Source: Paracoccaceae bacterium Fryx2 (GTDB lineage Bacteria > Pseudomonadota > Alphaproteobacteria > Rhodobacterales > Rhodobacteraceae). Taken from it: a DNA stretch of 64,000 nt. The position numbers were made by a program, and so were the translations under genes. This document shows, piece after piece, positions 27,885 to 37,058 of the stretch (positions are counted from its first letter, which is position 1; every line of letters begins with the position of its first letter). The notes under the pieces are model-generated. The model was not told the origin of the DNA. It was given only the letters and a program-made list of their open reading frames with translations, and did not search any database. Location: positions 1,984,001 to 2,048,000 of the forward strand of contig JAVSGI010000005.1 in the NCBI GenBank assembly GCA_032334235.1. The letters are read 5' to 3'.

Positions 27885-28762
27885 CCGCATTCGACCTGCA
27901 ACTGCGGCTGGCACGCCGGATCATCGCCGCCATCGGCGACGGCAGCTTTGCCCGCGGCGCGCATCTGCGCGAAACCGACCTGTCGCAGCGGTTTGCCGTG
28001 TCGCGCTCTCCGGTGCGCGGCGCGCTTGACCACCTGCACGGGCTGGGCGTGGTGGAACGCCGCGCCAACCGGGGGTTCTTCGTGCCGCTGGCACCGCCTG
28101 CCGCCGCGCTTTGCGCAACCGACCTGCCGCGCACCGGCGACGAACGGATGATAGACACGCTGTCGGCCGACTGGTTCTTCGGCCGCATCGCGCAGGTCGT
28201 CTCGGAAGCCGAGCTCCGCGCCCGTTATGGCCTCGGCCGGGGCACGGCGGCACGCATCCTGCGGGCCATGGCCGATGACGGCATCGTGGCGCGCCTGCCC
28301 GGCTATGGCTGGCGCTTCGAGCCGACACTGAATTCCACCGCCGCCAATGACGAAAGCTACGATTTCCGCATCATGGTCGAGGTCGGCGCGATTCTGTCGC
28401 CGCAGTTCCGCCATGCCCCGGAAGCAGCGCAGGCGCTGCGGGCGCGGCATGGGGTGGTGCTCGACTGCGGCGGCGCGGGCTGGGACACGCCGGCGCTGGT
28501 CGATCTGGACGTGGCATTCCACGACCATATCGCCGCCGGTTCGCAGAACCGCTTCGTGGTGGCCGCCGTTGCGCAGCAGAACCGGCTGCGGCGCCTGCTG
28601 GAATACAACTCGCTGATCGACACCGGACGGATGGCCACCTCGATTGCCGAGCATCTGGGCATCCTCGACAGCCTCGATGCCGGTGACACCGCCACCGCCG
28701 CCCGCCGGATGGAGGCGCATCTGCGCGCCGCCCGCGCCGCCAGCCCGCCCTTCGGGCGCTGA
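27881..28762 (+). CDS. GntR-family regulator with two winged-helix segments
   Basis: 293 residues. Residues ~1-68 are a GntR DNA-binding domain (GAHLRETDLSQRFAVSRSPVRGALDHL). A second helix-turn-helix-like segment at ~100-150 (VSEAELRARYGLGRGTAARILRAMADDGIVARL) precedes an FCD-like effector domain (~165-290) with the metal-binding-type pattern DVAFHDHIAAGSQN and EHLGILDSL. It starts at ATGA overlapping the DMFase large subunit stop, so it is the last gene of the operon and very likely its regulator. The doubled winged helix is not the usual GntR/FadR layout. Confidence 0.82.
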   Translation: MTAFDLQLRLARRIIAAIGDGSFARGAHLRETDLSQRFAVSRSPVRGALDHLHGLGVVERRANRGFFVPLAPPAAALCATDLPRTGDERMIDTLSADWFFGRIAQVVSEAELRARYGLGRGTAARILRAMADDGIVARLPGYGWRFEPTLNSTAANDESYDFRIMVEVGAILSPQFRHAPEAAQALRARHGVVLDCGGAGWDTPALVDLDVAFHDHIAAGSQNRFVVAAVAQQNRLRRLLEYNSLIDTGRMATSIAEHLGILDSLDAGDTATAARRMEAHLRAARAASPPFGR

Positions 28763-28827
28763 GGTCGCACTGGCGTTTGCCGCGCAGTTCTGGCCTGATG
28801 GCGGGACAGGGCGCAGGGGAACGCGGC

Positions 28828-29742
28828 ATGACAGGCGGGGCGATCAGGGACAGGCGGCTCTTGGTGACCGGGGCGGCGGGCTTTCTGGGGGGCGCGCTCT
28901 GCCGCCGGGCGGTGGCGCAGGGGGCATTGGTGACGGCGCTGCTGCACGTTGCCGGGCCCGCGCCGGACGGAGTGGCCGGGGTGGACGTGCTCGATCTGGC
29001 GACCGGCGACATCGACGCCGTGCTGGCGCGGGCAGAACCGCAGGCCATCGTGCATTGCGCCGGGCTGACCGCCGCCCCCGGTGATGCGGCGGGCCACGCG
29101 CTGCTGCTGCGCGCCAATGTCACCGCGACCGAACGGTTGTTGCAGGCGGCGGCGCGACAGGCCCTGCCGCCGCGGGTGGTGCTGGTATCCTCGGCCGCGA
29201 TCTGGGGGCCGATGGCACAGGGTCAGGCCGCCATCGACGAAAGCCACCCGATTGCCCCGGCCTCGCCCTATGGCCACGCCAAGGCCGCGATGACCCGGCT
29301 GGGGCTGGAGGCGGGCGAGGCCGGGTTGCAGGTCGCCATCGGCGTGCCGTTCAACATCATCGGCCCCGGCCAGCCCGCCCGCATGGCACCGCAGGCCTTC
29401 ATCGACCAGCTGCGCGCCGACCCGGCCGTCATCACCCTGTCCGACCCCGACGCGGTGCGCGACTGGGTCGATGTGCGTGACGTGGCCGAGGCCCTGCTGC
29501 GGCTGGCCGATCCGGCAACGCCGCCCGCACTCTACAATATCGCCACCGGGCGGGGGCTGTCGCTGGGGGCCATGGTGCAGGCCATCGGCGAGGTTACGGG
29601 CCGGCGGCCCGAGATCCGTCGCGGCAGCGCCCCCGCCGGGGTGTCGCGCAGCATCGGCAACCCCGGCCGGCTGCTGCGCGCGACCGGCTGGCAGGCGCAG
29701 GTGCCGCTGGTGCAGACGCTGGCGGATATGCTGGCGGGGTGA
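28828..29742 (+). CDS. NAD(P)-dependent epimerase/dehydratase family protein
   Basis: 304-residue extended SDR (sugar-nucleotide epimerase type). Visible are the cofactor motif TGAAGFLGG (residues ~14-22), a Ser region VLVSSAAIWGP, and the catalytic YGHAK (Tyr and Lys intact), followed by VPFNIIGPGQPARMAP and RDWVDVRDVAEALL, as in GDP-mannose or UDP-glucose epimerase-like proteins. Substrate unknown. The ATG at 28828 has GGGGA 7 nt upstream; earlier in-frame starts exist without a site. It follows the GntR gene by 65 bp and may be independently transcribed. Confidence 0.83.
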   Translation: MTGGAIRDRRLLVTGAAGFLGGALCRRAVAQGALVTALLHVAGPAPDGVAGVDVLDLATGDIDAVLARAEPQAIVHCAGLTAAPGDAAGHALLLRANVTATERLLQAAARQALPPRVVLVSSAAIWGPMAQGQAAIDESHPIAPASPYGHAKAAMTRLGLEAGEAGLQVAIGVPFNIIGPGQPARMAPQAFIDQLRADPAVITLSDPDAVRDWVDVRDVAEALLRLADPATPPALYNIATGRGLSLGAMVQAIGEVTGRRPEIRRGSAPAGVSRSIGNPGRLLRATGWQAQVPLVQTLADMLAG

Positions 29743-29770
29743 GCTTGCCGCCGTTGCACCCGGCCCGGCG

Positions 29771-29808
29771 GGCGGAGCCTCCGGCGGGGATATTTGGGCC
29801 AAGATGAA
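29771..29808 (+). repeat. Interspersed GATATTTGGG motif, full 38-nt copy (forward)
   Basis: Identical over 38 nt to the reverse complement of 13891-13928. It occupies the gap between the epimerase stop (29742) and the converging adenine deaminase stop (29818). Confidence 0.8.
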
Positions 29809-29817
29809 TGGGGGACG

Positions 29818-31518
29818 TCAGGTCATCACTTCGAAGCGGTCCACGTCGATCATGCCATGGTCGGTGATCTTGAGGTGCGGGATCACCGGCAAGGCGAGGA
29901 AGGCCAATTGCAGGAAGGGTTCTTCCAGCATCACGCCCAGGCTGCGGGCGGCGGCGCGCAGCGTCACCAGCGTGTCGCGCACCGTCTCGAACGGCTCCAG
30001 GCTCATCAGCCCCGCCAGCGGCAGCGCCAGTTCCGCCAGAATCCGGCCCCCGCAGGCCACCACGAAGCCGCCCTCGATCTGCCCCAGCCGGTTCGCCGCC
30101 AGCGCCATGTCGTCGTAGTCGGCCCCCACCACGACGATGTTGTGGTGGTCATGGCAGACGGTCGAGGCGATGGCGCCGCGTTGCAGCCCGAACCCCTTGA
30201 CGAAGCCGGTGGCGCGGTTGCCGTTGCGGCCGTGCCGCTCGATCACCGCGATGCGGATCAGGTCGCGCGCGATGTCGGGGGCCTTGTCGCCGTCTTGCGG
30301 GGTGATGGGATAGGTCAGGTGTTCGGTGATGATCTTGCCGGGCAGGATGCCGATCACCGGGGTTTCCGCGCGGTTGCCCCCCGCGCGAAAGTGGTGCGGC
30401 TCGATCCGGGCGGCCTTGACCGAATGGCGCGCCACCGGGGGGATGGTGGCACGGGCGGCAAAGGCCGCCGGGGTCGCTTCGACGCCGCCGGCAAAGGTGC
30501 GGACGGCGTGGCAGCCGGCCAGGCTATCGATCACCACGATGTCGGCCCGCTTGCCCGGCGCGATCAGCCCGCGGTCCTTCAGGCCGAAAGCCTCGGCGGC
30601 CGACAGGCTGGCGGCGCGGTAGGCGGCCAGCGGCGGCGCGCCAAGGGCGATGGCGGTGCGGATCATGTAATCCAGATGCCCGTGTTCCGCGATGTCGAGC
30701 GGATTGCGGTCATCGGTGCAGAAGCAGAGGTAAGGCGCGTGCCGTTCGGTCAGCAGCGGCACCAGCGCGTGCAGGTCTTTTGACACCGAGCCCTCGCGGA
30801 TCAGCACCCGCAGGCCCTTGCGCAGCTTTTCCAGCCCCTCTTCCGCCGTGGTCGCCTCGTGTTCGGTGCGGATGCCCGCCGCGATGTAGCCGTTCAGGTC
30901 GCGCCCGCGCAGCAGCGGGGCGTGGCCGTCGATGTGGCGGCCGCGGAAGGCATCGAGCTTGGCGAGGCAGCCCGCGTCCTTCATCAGCACGCCGGGAAAG
31001 TTCATGAACTCGGCCAGCCCGATCACGCGCGGATGGTCCATCAGCGGGATCAGGTCGGCGGCCTCCAACTGCGCGCCCGCGGTTTCCATGTGGGTCGAGG
31101 GCACGCAGGAGGAAAGCTGCACCCGGATGTCCATCACCGTCAGGGCCGAGGCGGCGAGGAAGTAGTGGATGCCCTCCAGCCCGCAGACATTGGCAATCTC
31201 GTGCGGGTCGCAGATCGCTGTGGTCACGCCGCGCGGGGTCACGCAGCGGTCGAACTCGAACGGGGTGACGAGGCTGCTTTCGATGTGCAGGTGGGTGTCG
31301 ATGAAGCCCGGCACGAGGATCCGGCCGGTGCAGTCGATCACACGGCGGCCCTCGTAGGCGTCGAACACCCCCACGATGGTGTCGCCGCAGATCGCCACGT
31401 CGCCCGGGACCAGATCGCCCGTGATCAGGTCGAACACCAGCCCGCCGCGCAGCACCAGATCAGCGGGCACCACGCCGCGCCCTTGGTCGATGATGTCGGA
31501 CAGTGTCGGGCTCGGCAT
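29818..31518 (-). CDS. ade: Adenine deaminase
   Basis: Converts adenine to hypoxanthine and ammonia for purine salvage; metal-dependent amidohydrolase superfamily. 566 residues: an N-terminal beta domain ([20 protein letters not shown]), metal-binding [47 protein letters not shown], and a C-terminal adenine-deaminase-specific domain ([20 protein letters not shown]). AGGAGG lies 5 nt before the ATG at 31518; the longer frame (to 31776) is a shadow of the divergent transporter. E. coli Ade has ~588 residues. Confidence 0.93.
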   Translation of the reverse strand: MPSPTLSDIIDQGRGVVPADLVLRGGLVFDLITGDLVPGDVAICGDTIVGVFDAYEGRRVIDCTGRILVPGFIDTHLHIESSLVTPFEFDRCVTPRGVTTAICDPHEIANVCGLEGIHYFLAASALTVMDIRVQLSSCVPSTHMETAGAQLEAADLIPLMDHPRVIGLAEFMNFPGVLMKDAGCLAKLDAFRGRHIDGHAPLLRGRDLNGYIAAGIRTEHEATTAEEGLEKLRKGLRVLIREGSVSKDLHALVPLLTERHAPYLCFCTDDRNPLDIAEHGHLDYMIRTAIALGAPPLAAYRAASLSAAEAFGLKDRGLIAPGKRADIVVIDSLAGCHAVRTFAGGVEATPAAFAARATIPPVARHSVKAARIEPHHFRAGGNRAETPVIGILPGKIITEHLTYPITPQDGDKAPDIARDLIRIAVIERHGRNGNRATGFVKGFGLQRGAIASTVCHDHHNIVVVGADYDDMALAANRLGQIEGGFVVACGGRILAELALPLAGLMSLEPFETVRDTLVTLRAAARSLGVMLEEPFLQLAFLALPVIPHLKITDHGMIDVDRFEVMT

Positions 31519-31642
31519 GGCGTCCTCCTGCGGTCGGGGCCAGTGAACGCCACGGGGAGGGCGGCGTCCAGTGGGCATTCGGTCTTGCGACCGGCGGCAA
31601 AGGATGATCCACCTTGGCCACCCCCTGCCGGAAAGGTCACCC

Positions 31643-32566
31643 ATGCGCCCGTTGCGCGGCATTGCCCTGAAACTTGCCTCGGTGATGATGTTCATCGTGA
31701 TGTCGGCGATGATCAAGGCCACCGCCGACCATGTGCCGCCCGGCGAGGCGGTGTTCTTCCGCTCGTTCTTCGCCATGCCGGTGATCGTGGTCTGGCTGAT
31801 GTTTCGGCGCGAGCTTGCGACCGGGTTCCGCGCGGTGCGGCCGATGGGGCATGTCTGGCGCGGGCTGATGGGGACGATGGCGATGGGGCTGGGCTTTGCC
31901 GGGCTGGGGTATCTGCCGCTGCCCGAGGTGACGGCGATCGGCTATGCCGCGCCGCTGCTGACGGTGATCTTCGCCGCGATGTTTCTGGGCGAGGAAGTGC
32001 GGGTCTTCCGCATCAGCGCGGTCGTGCTGGGGATGCTGGGCGTGCTGATCGTGCTGTCGCCGCGGATGACGGTGCTGTCGGGTGACGCGGCCGGGCACCG
32101 CGAGGCGCTGGGGGCGATGCTGGTGCTGGGAGGGGCGGTGTTCGCCGCGCTGGCGCAGGTCTTCGTGCGCAAGCTTGTGATGACCGAGCGGACGCCGGCC
32201 ATCGTGTTCTGGTTCTCGCTGACCGCCACGGTTCTGTCGCTGGTCACGCTGCCGTTCGGCTGGGTGATACCCGGGCCGACCGAGGCGGCGCTGCTTGTCG
32301 CCTGCGGATTGCTGGGCGGGGTGGGGCAGATCCTGCTGACGGCGAGCTATCGCGAGGCAGATGCCTCGCTGGTGGCGCCGTTCGATTATGCCTCGATGAT
32401 CTTCGCGCTGGGAATCGGTTACTTCATCTTCGGCGAGACGCCGTCCTGGACGATGCTGGGCGGGGCGGCGCTGGTGGTGACGGCGGGGATACTGATCATC
32501 TGGCGCGAGCATCGACTGGGGCTGGAACGGGCGCGGCAGCGGAAGGCGATGACCCCGCAGGGGTGA
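31643..32566 (+). CDS. DMT-family (EamA) membrane transporter
   Basis: 307 residues with ten predicted membrane helices arranged as two EamA repeats (first from residue ~8, second from ~155), typical of drug/metabolite exporters. The N-terminal repeat has the conserved pattern [18 protein letters not shown] and the second ends [19 protein letters not shown]. Substrate not predictable. GGAAAGG lies ~6 nt before the ATG. Divergent from ade with 124 bp between starts; a purine-related role is possible only by proximity. Confidence 0.85.
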   Translation: MRPLRGIALKLASVMMFIVMSAMIKATADHVPPGEAVFFRSFFAMPVIVVWLMFRRELATGFRAVRPMGHVWRGLMGTMAMGLGFAGLGYLPLPEVTAIGYAAPLLTVIFAAMFLGEEVRVFRISAVVLGMLGVLIVLSPRMTVLSGDAAGHREALGAMLVLGGAVFAALAQVFVRKLVMTERTPAIVFWFSLTATVLSLVTLPFGWVIPGPTEAALLVACGLLGGVGQILLTASYREADASLVAPFDYASMIFALGIGYFIFGETPSWTMLGGAALVVTAGILIIWREHRLGLERARQRKAMTPQG

Positions 32567-32582
32567 TTTTCACGCGTGAAAA
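32567..32582 (+). terminator. Palindromic terminator after the DMT gene
   Basis: TTTTCACGCGTGAAAA is a perfect 16-bp palindrome starting directly after the stop codon, followed by a T-rich run to ~32620. The AT-rich stretch 32583-32650 stands out in this genome. Confidence 0.65.
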
Positions 32583-32662
32583 CCCGGTTATGATTATGTT
32601 TTTATTGTATGTTTTTTCTGGCCTTCATGATCTGTCAAGATTCATCTTCCTGGCTTGGAAGG

Positions 32663-32989
32663 GGGTTCCGGGCGGGGGTGCGGGCTGGCGCGGGGACGGG
32701 CGGCGGAACGGCCGGGCGGTGAGGCGGGAGCCTCCGGCGGGGATATTTTTGAACAGAAGAAGGGGTTCCGGGGAGGCGGGGCGGGGCGGGGTGCGGGCTG
32801 GCGCGGGGACGGGCGGCGGAACGGCCGGGTGGCGGAGGCGGGAGCCTCCGGCGGGGATATTCTTGAACAGAAGAAAGGGTTCCGGGGAGGCGGGGCGGGC
32901 CAGGGTGCGGGCTGGCGCGAGGACGGGCGGCGGCACGGCCGGGCGGTGAGGCGGGAGCCTCCGGCGGGGATATTTTTGAACAGAAGAAA
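32663..32989 (+). repeat. Three tandem ~100-114 bp repeats carrying the GATATTT motif
   Basis: Copies at 32663-32762, 32763-32876 and 32877-32989 each begin GGGTTCCGGG and end in the motif GGCGGGGATATTYTTGAACAGAAGAA (given as its IUPAC consensus in two parts: GGCGGGGATATTYTTG, then AACAGAAGAA). They differ by small insertions near the start and scattered substitutions. Open frames across this block are repeat artefacts. The block fills the convergent gap between the DMT transporter and frcK. Confidence 0.82.
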
Positions 32990-33229
32990 GGGGGCGGGGG
33001 TGCTCCGCGTGGGGGCGGGGGAGCGGGGACGGGCCTCGATGCGGGCGGCGGGGGGCGGCCTCAGCGCGGCAGGCGAGGCAGCGTTCGAAGGCGGCGAGGG
33101 TGGCGGGGAAGACGTGGTGTTCGATGCCTTCGGCGTCAGGCGGGGGCCGGGGCGGCGGTGGCGCCGGGGCTGAAGGCGGTGCTGCTGGCGCAGTTCTTCG
33201 GCGTGGCGCTTCCAGGGCTGGGGCAGGCA
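32990..33229. other. G-rich unassigned stretch, with possible small coding remnant
   Basis: Rest of the 663-bp gap. 32990-33033 has repeated runs of four or five G. On the minus strand at about 33060-33160 one frame reads PDAEGIEHHVFPATLAAFERC with strong C/G third positions, like real coding sequence, but it has no start, ribosome-binding site or recognised match and runs into the repeats. I see no complete gene. Confidence 0.45.
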
Positions 33230-33841
33230 TCAGCCCTGTCGAAGCTGGATCGTCGCGGGGTGCGAATGGGACAGGACAAGCCGGGCGTTCGGGATGTCGT
33301 TGGACAGGGCGCGGGCGCGGGCGGCATCGGGGGCGAGGCCGTGGTCGCGCCAGCGCCGGACCAGGCGGCGTTCAAGCTCGGCCTCTGGCACGTCGAGGAA
33401 GATCGTGAGGTCGTAGAGCGGGCGGGCGGCGGACCATGGGGCTGCGTCGAGCAGCAGGTAGTTGCCTTCGACGATCAGGATGCGGTCTGCGTCGGTGATC
33501 ACGTCGGCCCCGGCGCGGGCGAGGTCGGCTGCACGGTCGAACACCGGGATGGCGATCTCGGCACCGCCATCGCGCAGGCGGTGCAGCAGGGCGCAGAAGC
33601 CCGCGGCGTCGAAGGTTTCGGGGGCACCCTTGCGGGCGCGCAGGCCGCGGGCGTCGAGCACGGCGTTGTCGTAGTGGAAGCCGTCCATCGGCACCAGGCG
33701 CGCGCCGGGGCCGAGGGCGGCGACCAGGGCGCCGGCGAGGGTGGATTTGCCGGCGCCCGGCGGGCCGGCCACGGCGGCGATGAACCGCGCCCGGCCGGTG
33801 GCGCGGGCGCGGATGTCGGCGGCGAGGGTTTCCGGTGTCAT
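33230..33841 (-). CDS. frcK: FrcK-like P-loop kinase of the fructose transport operon
   Basis: 203-residue nucleoside/ribulose-kinase-type P-loop protein. Walker A GPPGAGKST is near residue 28, then PMDGFHYDN (substrate loop), IVEGNYLLLD, a lid segment RRLVRRWRDHG and the C-terminal NDIPNARLV typical of uridine-kinase-like proteins such as YggC. Its place as the last gene of frcBCA and a 4-bp overlap with frcA match the rhizobial frcBCAK operon, where FrcK is a putative kinase of unproven substrate. The gene ends before the repeat-rich gap. Confidence 0.85.
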   Translation of the reverse strand: MTPETLAADIRARATGRARFIAAVAGPPGAGKSTLAGALVAALGPGARLVPMDGFHYDNAVLDARGLRARKGAPETFDAAGFCALLHRLRDGGAEIAIPVFDRAADLARAGADVITDADRILIVEGNYLLLDAAPWSAARPLYDLTIFLDVPEAELERRLVRRWRDHGLAPDAARARALSNDIPNARLVLSHSHPATIQLRQG

Positions 33842-34617
33842 GCGGCCTCGGTCACGCCTTCGGGCAGTTTCGCGCCGGTCATGTAGGCCACCGCATCCGA
33901 CATCGAATGCGCCTTGGGGTCGATGACGCAGAGCCGCTTGCCGAGCCGGTGGATGTGGACGCGGTCGGCGACCTCGAACACATGCGGCATGTTGTGGCTG
34001 ATCAGGATGATCGGGATGCCGCGCGAGCGCACGTCGAGGATCAGCTCCAGCACCTTGCGCGATTCCTTGACGCCGAGGGCGGCGGTGGGTTCATCCAGGA
34101 TGATGACCTTGGAGCCGAAGGCCGCCGCGCGGGCCACCGCCACCCCCTGACGCTGGCCGCCCGACAGGGTTTCCACCGCCTGGTTGATGTTCTGGATCGT
34201 CATCAGTCCCAGTTCGGTCAGCTTGGCGCGGGCGATCTTTTCCATCGCCGGCCGGTCGAGCTGGCGCAGCCACTTGCCCATGAAGCCGGGTTTGCGCAAT
34301 TCGCGCCCCATGAACATGTTGTCGGCAATGGAAAGTGCCGGCGACATGGCGAGCGTCTGGTAGACGGTTTCGATGCCGGCCGCGCGCGCCTCGATCGGCG
34401 AGGTGAACTGGATGCGCTTGCCTTCGAGGTGGACCTCGCCCTCGTCGGGGATCACGGCGCCGGATATCGCCTTGATCAGCGAGGATTTCCCCGCGCCGTT
34501 GTCGCCGATCACCGCGAGAATCTCGCCGGGGTAAAGGTCGAAGTCGCAATGGTCCAGGGCGGTGACCTTGCCGTAGCGCTTGACCAGCCCGCGGGCCTTG
34601 AGCAGCGGTTCCATCAT
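33838..34617 (-). CDS. frcA: Fructose ABC importer ATPase
   Basis: 259-residue single-domain CUT2 ATPase: Walker A GDNGAGKSS, signature LSGGQRQGVAVARA, Walker B VIILDEPTAALG and H-loop LISHNM. CUT2 ATPases usually have two fused NBDs (RbsA); the short one-domain form is typical of FrcA. It starts at an ATG overlapping the frcC stop (ATGA) and its own stop overlaps frcK, so the operon is tightly coupled. Confidence 0.92.
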   Translation of the reverse strand: MMEPLLKARGLVKRYGKVTALDHCDFDLYPGEILAVIGDNGAGKSSLIKAISGAVIPDEGEVHLEGKRIQFTSPIEARAAGIETVYQTLAMSPALSIADNMFMGRELRKPGFMGKWLRQLDRPAMEKIARAKLTELGLMTIQNINQAVETLSGGQRQGVAVARAAAFGSKVIILDEPTAALGVKESRKVLELILDVRSRGIPIILISHNMPHVFEVADRVHIHRLGKRLCVIDPKAHSMSDAVAYMTGAKLPEGVTEAA

Positions 34618-35708
34618 GCTGACGCCTTTCTGATCCACTGATCCACGGCGACCGCCGCGATGATGAGAACGCCGATAAGCAGGAAGGTCCATTGCGGATC
34701 GGTGCCGATCAGCCTGAGACCCAGCGAGAACACGCCGACGATCAGCGCGCCGAACAGCATCCCGGCAATCGAGCCCCGGCCGCCGAACAGGCTGATGCCG
34801 CCGATCACCACCGCCGTGATGCTTTCGATATTGGCAAACTGGCCCGAGGTCGGCGAGACAGAACCGAGGCGGCCGATCAGCACCCAGCCCGCCAGCGCGC
34901 AGATCAGGCCCGACAGGGTATAGACCGAGATCAGGATCTTCTTGACCTTGACCCCCGCCAGTTCGGCGGCATCGGGGTCGTCGCCCACGGCATAGACGTG
35001 TCGGCCCCAGGCGGTCTCGCGCAGGACGTAGGCCAGCACCACCACCAGCAGGATCATCACGACCACGCCATAGGTGAACACCGCCCCGCCCTGCCCGGCC
35101 TCGTTGGCGCCGATCTTGAAGCTTTGGCCGAAGAACTTCAGCAGCGGCGCCTGGGCGTCGATGTCGGCGGCGCGGATCGTCTCGTTGGCGGAAAAGAGGA
35201 AGTTGGTCGCCAGCACGATCTGCCACATGCCCAGCGTCACGATGAAGGGCGGCAGTTTCATCCGGGCGACCAGAGTGCCGTTGATGAAGCCGATCAGCGC
35301 CCCGGCGGCCAGACCGCAGAGCACCGAAAGCTCGACCGGCAGGCCGTAGCGGAAGGTGAACTGGCCCATGATCACCATCGACAGCACCATGATCGCGCCG
35401 ACCGACAGGTCGATGCCCGCGGTCAGGATCACCAGCGTCTGTGCCGCGCCGACAATGCCGACGATGGCCACCTGTTGCAGGATCAGCGTCATGGTGAAGG
35501 CAGAGAAGAACTTGCCCCCGAGCAGCGCGCCGAACACCAGGACCGCCGCGACCAGCACGATCAGCGGCACCAGCGACGGCGTGACATGCAGGAGGTGCTG
35601 GAGCTTCTGCACCCCGGTCTTGCGGGTCGCGAATTCGGCGACCTCCTGCGGACTGCTTTTCAGGGCTTTCTCGAACCCCTGCGGACCTCGGATCTCGCCT
35701 GTCATCAT
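34614..35708 (-). CDS. frcC: Fructose ABC importer permease
   Basis: 364-residue CUT2 (RbsC-like) permease. After a ~45-residue cytoplasmic N-terminus there are about nine to ten membrane helices with the family motifs LTAGIDLSVGAIM, GFINGTLVARMKLPPFIVTLG and AELAGVKVKKILI, then IGGISLFGGRGSI. Two ATGs in a row (35708, 35705) follow GGAGGGG. It is separated from frcB by a 121-bp gap containing a hairpin. Confidence 0.9.
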   Translation of the reverse strand: MMTGEIRGPQGFEKALKSSPQEVAEFATRKTGVQKLQHLLHVTPSLVPLIVLVAAVLVFGALLGGKFFSAFTMTLILQQVAIVGIVGAAQTLVILTAGIDLSVGAIMVLSMVIMGQFTFRYGLPVELSVLCGLAAGALIGFINGTLVARMKLPPFIVTLGMWQIVLATNFLFSANETIRAADIDAQAPLLKFFGQSFKIGANEAGQGGAVFTYGVVVMILLVVVLAYVLRETAWGRHVYAVGDDPDAAELAGVKVKKILISVYTLSGLICALAGWVLIGRLGSVSPTSGQFANIESITAVVIGGISLFGGRGSIAGMLFGALIVGVFSLGLRLIGTDPQWTFLLIGVLIIAAVAVDQWIRKASA

Positions 35709-35748
35709 GTCCCCTCCTCTGGGCCCCCAAGGGTGCCGGGTGCGAAGA

Positions 35749-35774
35749 AAGGGGCGGCGTTTCCACCGCCCCTT
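35749..35774 (-). terminator. Hairpin between frcB and frcC
   Basis: AAGGGGCGG (35749-35757) pairs with CCGCCCCTT (35766-35774), a 9-bp stem and 8-nt loop, 56 bp after the frcB stop on the minus strand. Likely a stabilising or partial-termination hairpin that raises binding-protein mRNA relative to the membrane subunits. Confidence 0.55.
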
Positions 35775-35829
35775 CGGGCGTAGCTCACCTTGCGTCAAGG
35801 TGCCGCATCAGATCAAGCGTGCCGAGGGC

Positions 35830-36852
35830 TCAGCCCCAGCAAAGCTCTGCGCCCCGGGCGCTGTCGATCGACTCGATGCCGTCAACCGGCTTGTCGGTGA
35901 CCAGCGCCACGCCGGTGTCGGTGAAGTCCTTGCCTTCGGTCGGGGCGGGCCTGGTGCCATCCTTGGCGAAGGCGGCAATCGCTTCGACGCCGAGCGAGGC
36001 CATCAGCAGCGGATATTGCTGCGAGGTGGCGCCGATGATGCCGTCTTTCACGTTGGCGACGCCGGGGCAGCCGCCATCCACCGCGACGATCAGCACGTCG
36101 GCCTCGCGGCCGATGGCCTTGATCGCCTCGTAGGCGCCGGCAGCTGCGGGCTCGTTGATGGCATAGACCACGTTGATCGTCGGATCGCGGGCGAGCAGGC
36201 TTTCCATCGCGCGGCGGCCGCCTTCCTCGTTGCCCTGCGTCACGTCGTTGCCGACGATTCGCGGATCGGTCTCGTCGCCCCATTTGGACGGATCGACCGG
36301 GTCGATGCCGAAGCCGGTCAGGAAGCCCTGGTCGCGCAGCACATCGACCGAGGGCTGCGATACCTCCAGATCGAGCATCGCGATCTTCGCGTTGGCAGCC
36401 TCGGCCCCCAGCGCGGCTGCGGCCCATTTGCCGATCAGCTCGCCCGCAAGGAAGTTGTCGGTGGCGAAAGTGCCGTCGGCGCTGTCGATCGGGTCGAGCG
36501 GCGTGTCGAGCGCAATGACCAGCAGGCCCGCGTCGCGCGCCTTCTGCACGGCGGGCACGATGCCCTTGGTGTCGGACGCCGTCAGCAGGATGCCCTTGGC
36601 GCCATCCGCGATGCAGGTCTCGATGGCAGCGACCTGGCTTTCGCTGTCGCCGTCGATCTTGCCCGCGTAGGATTTCAGATCGATCCCCAGTTCGGCGGCC
36701 TTGGCGGTGGCGCCTTCCTTCATCTTGACGAAGAACGGGTTGGTATCGGTCTTGGTGATCAGGCAGGCAGAAACGCCCTGCGCCATGGCGGGTGCCGCCA
36801 GCAGCGCAAGCGCGGCAGCCCCGACATGAAGCGTCGTCATGAGTTTGGTCAT
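35830..36852 (-). CDS. frcB: Fructose ABC importer substrate-binding protein
   Basis: 340 residues with a Sec signal peptide ([21 protein letters not shown]) and a periplasmic-binding-protein type 1 fold: [17 protein letters not shown], then [33 protein letters not shown] and [14 protein letters not shown]. These match the FrcB group of CUT2 binding proteins. It heads the frcBCAK operon and is divergent from a ROK regulator, as in Sinorhizobium. The related ribose/mannose-binding groups are possible, but FrcK and the single-domain ATPase favour fructose and related sugars. Confidence 0.9.
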   Translation of the reverse strand: MTKLMTTLHVGAAALALLAAPAMAQGVSACLITKTDTNPFFVKMKEGATAKAAELGIDLKSYAGKIDGDSESQVAAIETCIADGAKGILLTASDTKGIVPAVQKARDAGLLVIALDTPLDPIDSADGTFATDNFLAGELIGKWAAAALGAEAANAKIAMLDLEVSQPSVDVLRDQGFLTGFGIDPVDPSKWGDETDPRIVGNDVTQGNEEGGRRAMESLLARDPTINVVYAINEPAAAGAYEAIKAIGREADVLIVAVDGGCPGVANVKDGIIGATSQQYPLLMASLGVEAIAAFAKDGTRPAPTEGKDFTDTGVALVTDKPVDGIESIDSARGAELCWG

Positions 36853-36935
36853 CTGATGTCCTCCCAGGTTCGGCAGCCGTTGGCCGCCGGTTCACAGCTT
36901 CCCGCAAGCAGTTCCTCCCGCCGCGATGACGGTCA

Positions 36936-37020
36936 ATTGCCCTCATTCCGCGATTCGCGTCAATATAATTAAATCACTCTGATTTATTATTGACAGGCTT
37001 TCGATTTGCTTGGCAATGTG
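36936..37020. promoter_or_regulatory. Divergent frcB/frcR promoter region with a 17-bp operator-like inverted repeat
   Basis: TAAATCA (36970-36976) and TGATTTA (36980-36986) form a perfect inverted repeat with a 3-nt centre, a good candidate binding site for the ROK regulator. On the plus strand TTGACA (36990-36995) then GCAATG after 17 nt could drive frcR; on the minus strand TTGACG ending near 36956 then GCAATT after 17 nt could drive frcB. The operator lies between the two. The -10 boxes are weak matches. Confidence 0.5.
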
Positions 37021-37058
37021 GCCGCCAGTTGTCCGGTGCGCCGGGTTGGGGAGGGATC

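Noticed and set aside
31519-31776. N-terminal extension of adenine deaminase
   Set aside because: The extra 86 residues overlap the divergent transporter and a strong AGGAGG precedes the inner ATG.
32663-32989. CRISPR-like array
   Set aside because: Repeats are directly adjacent 100-114 bp units without unique spacers.
32563-33230. Open frames on both strands across 32563-33230
   Set aside because: They follow the tandem repeats, encode Gly/Arg/Pro-rich strings, and have no homology-like features.
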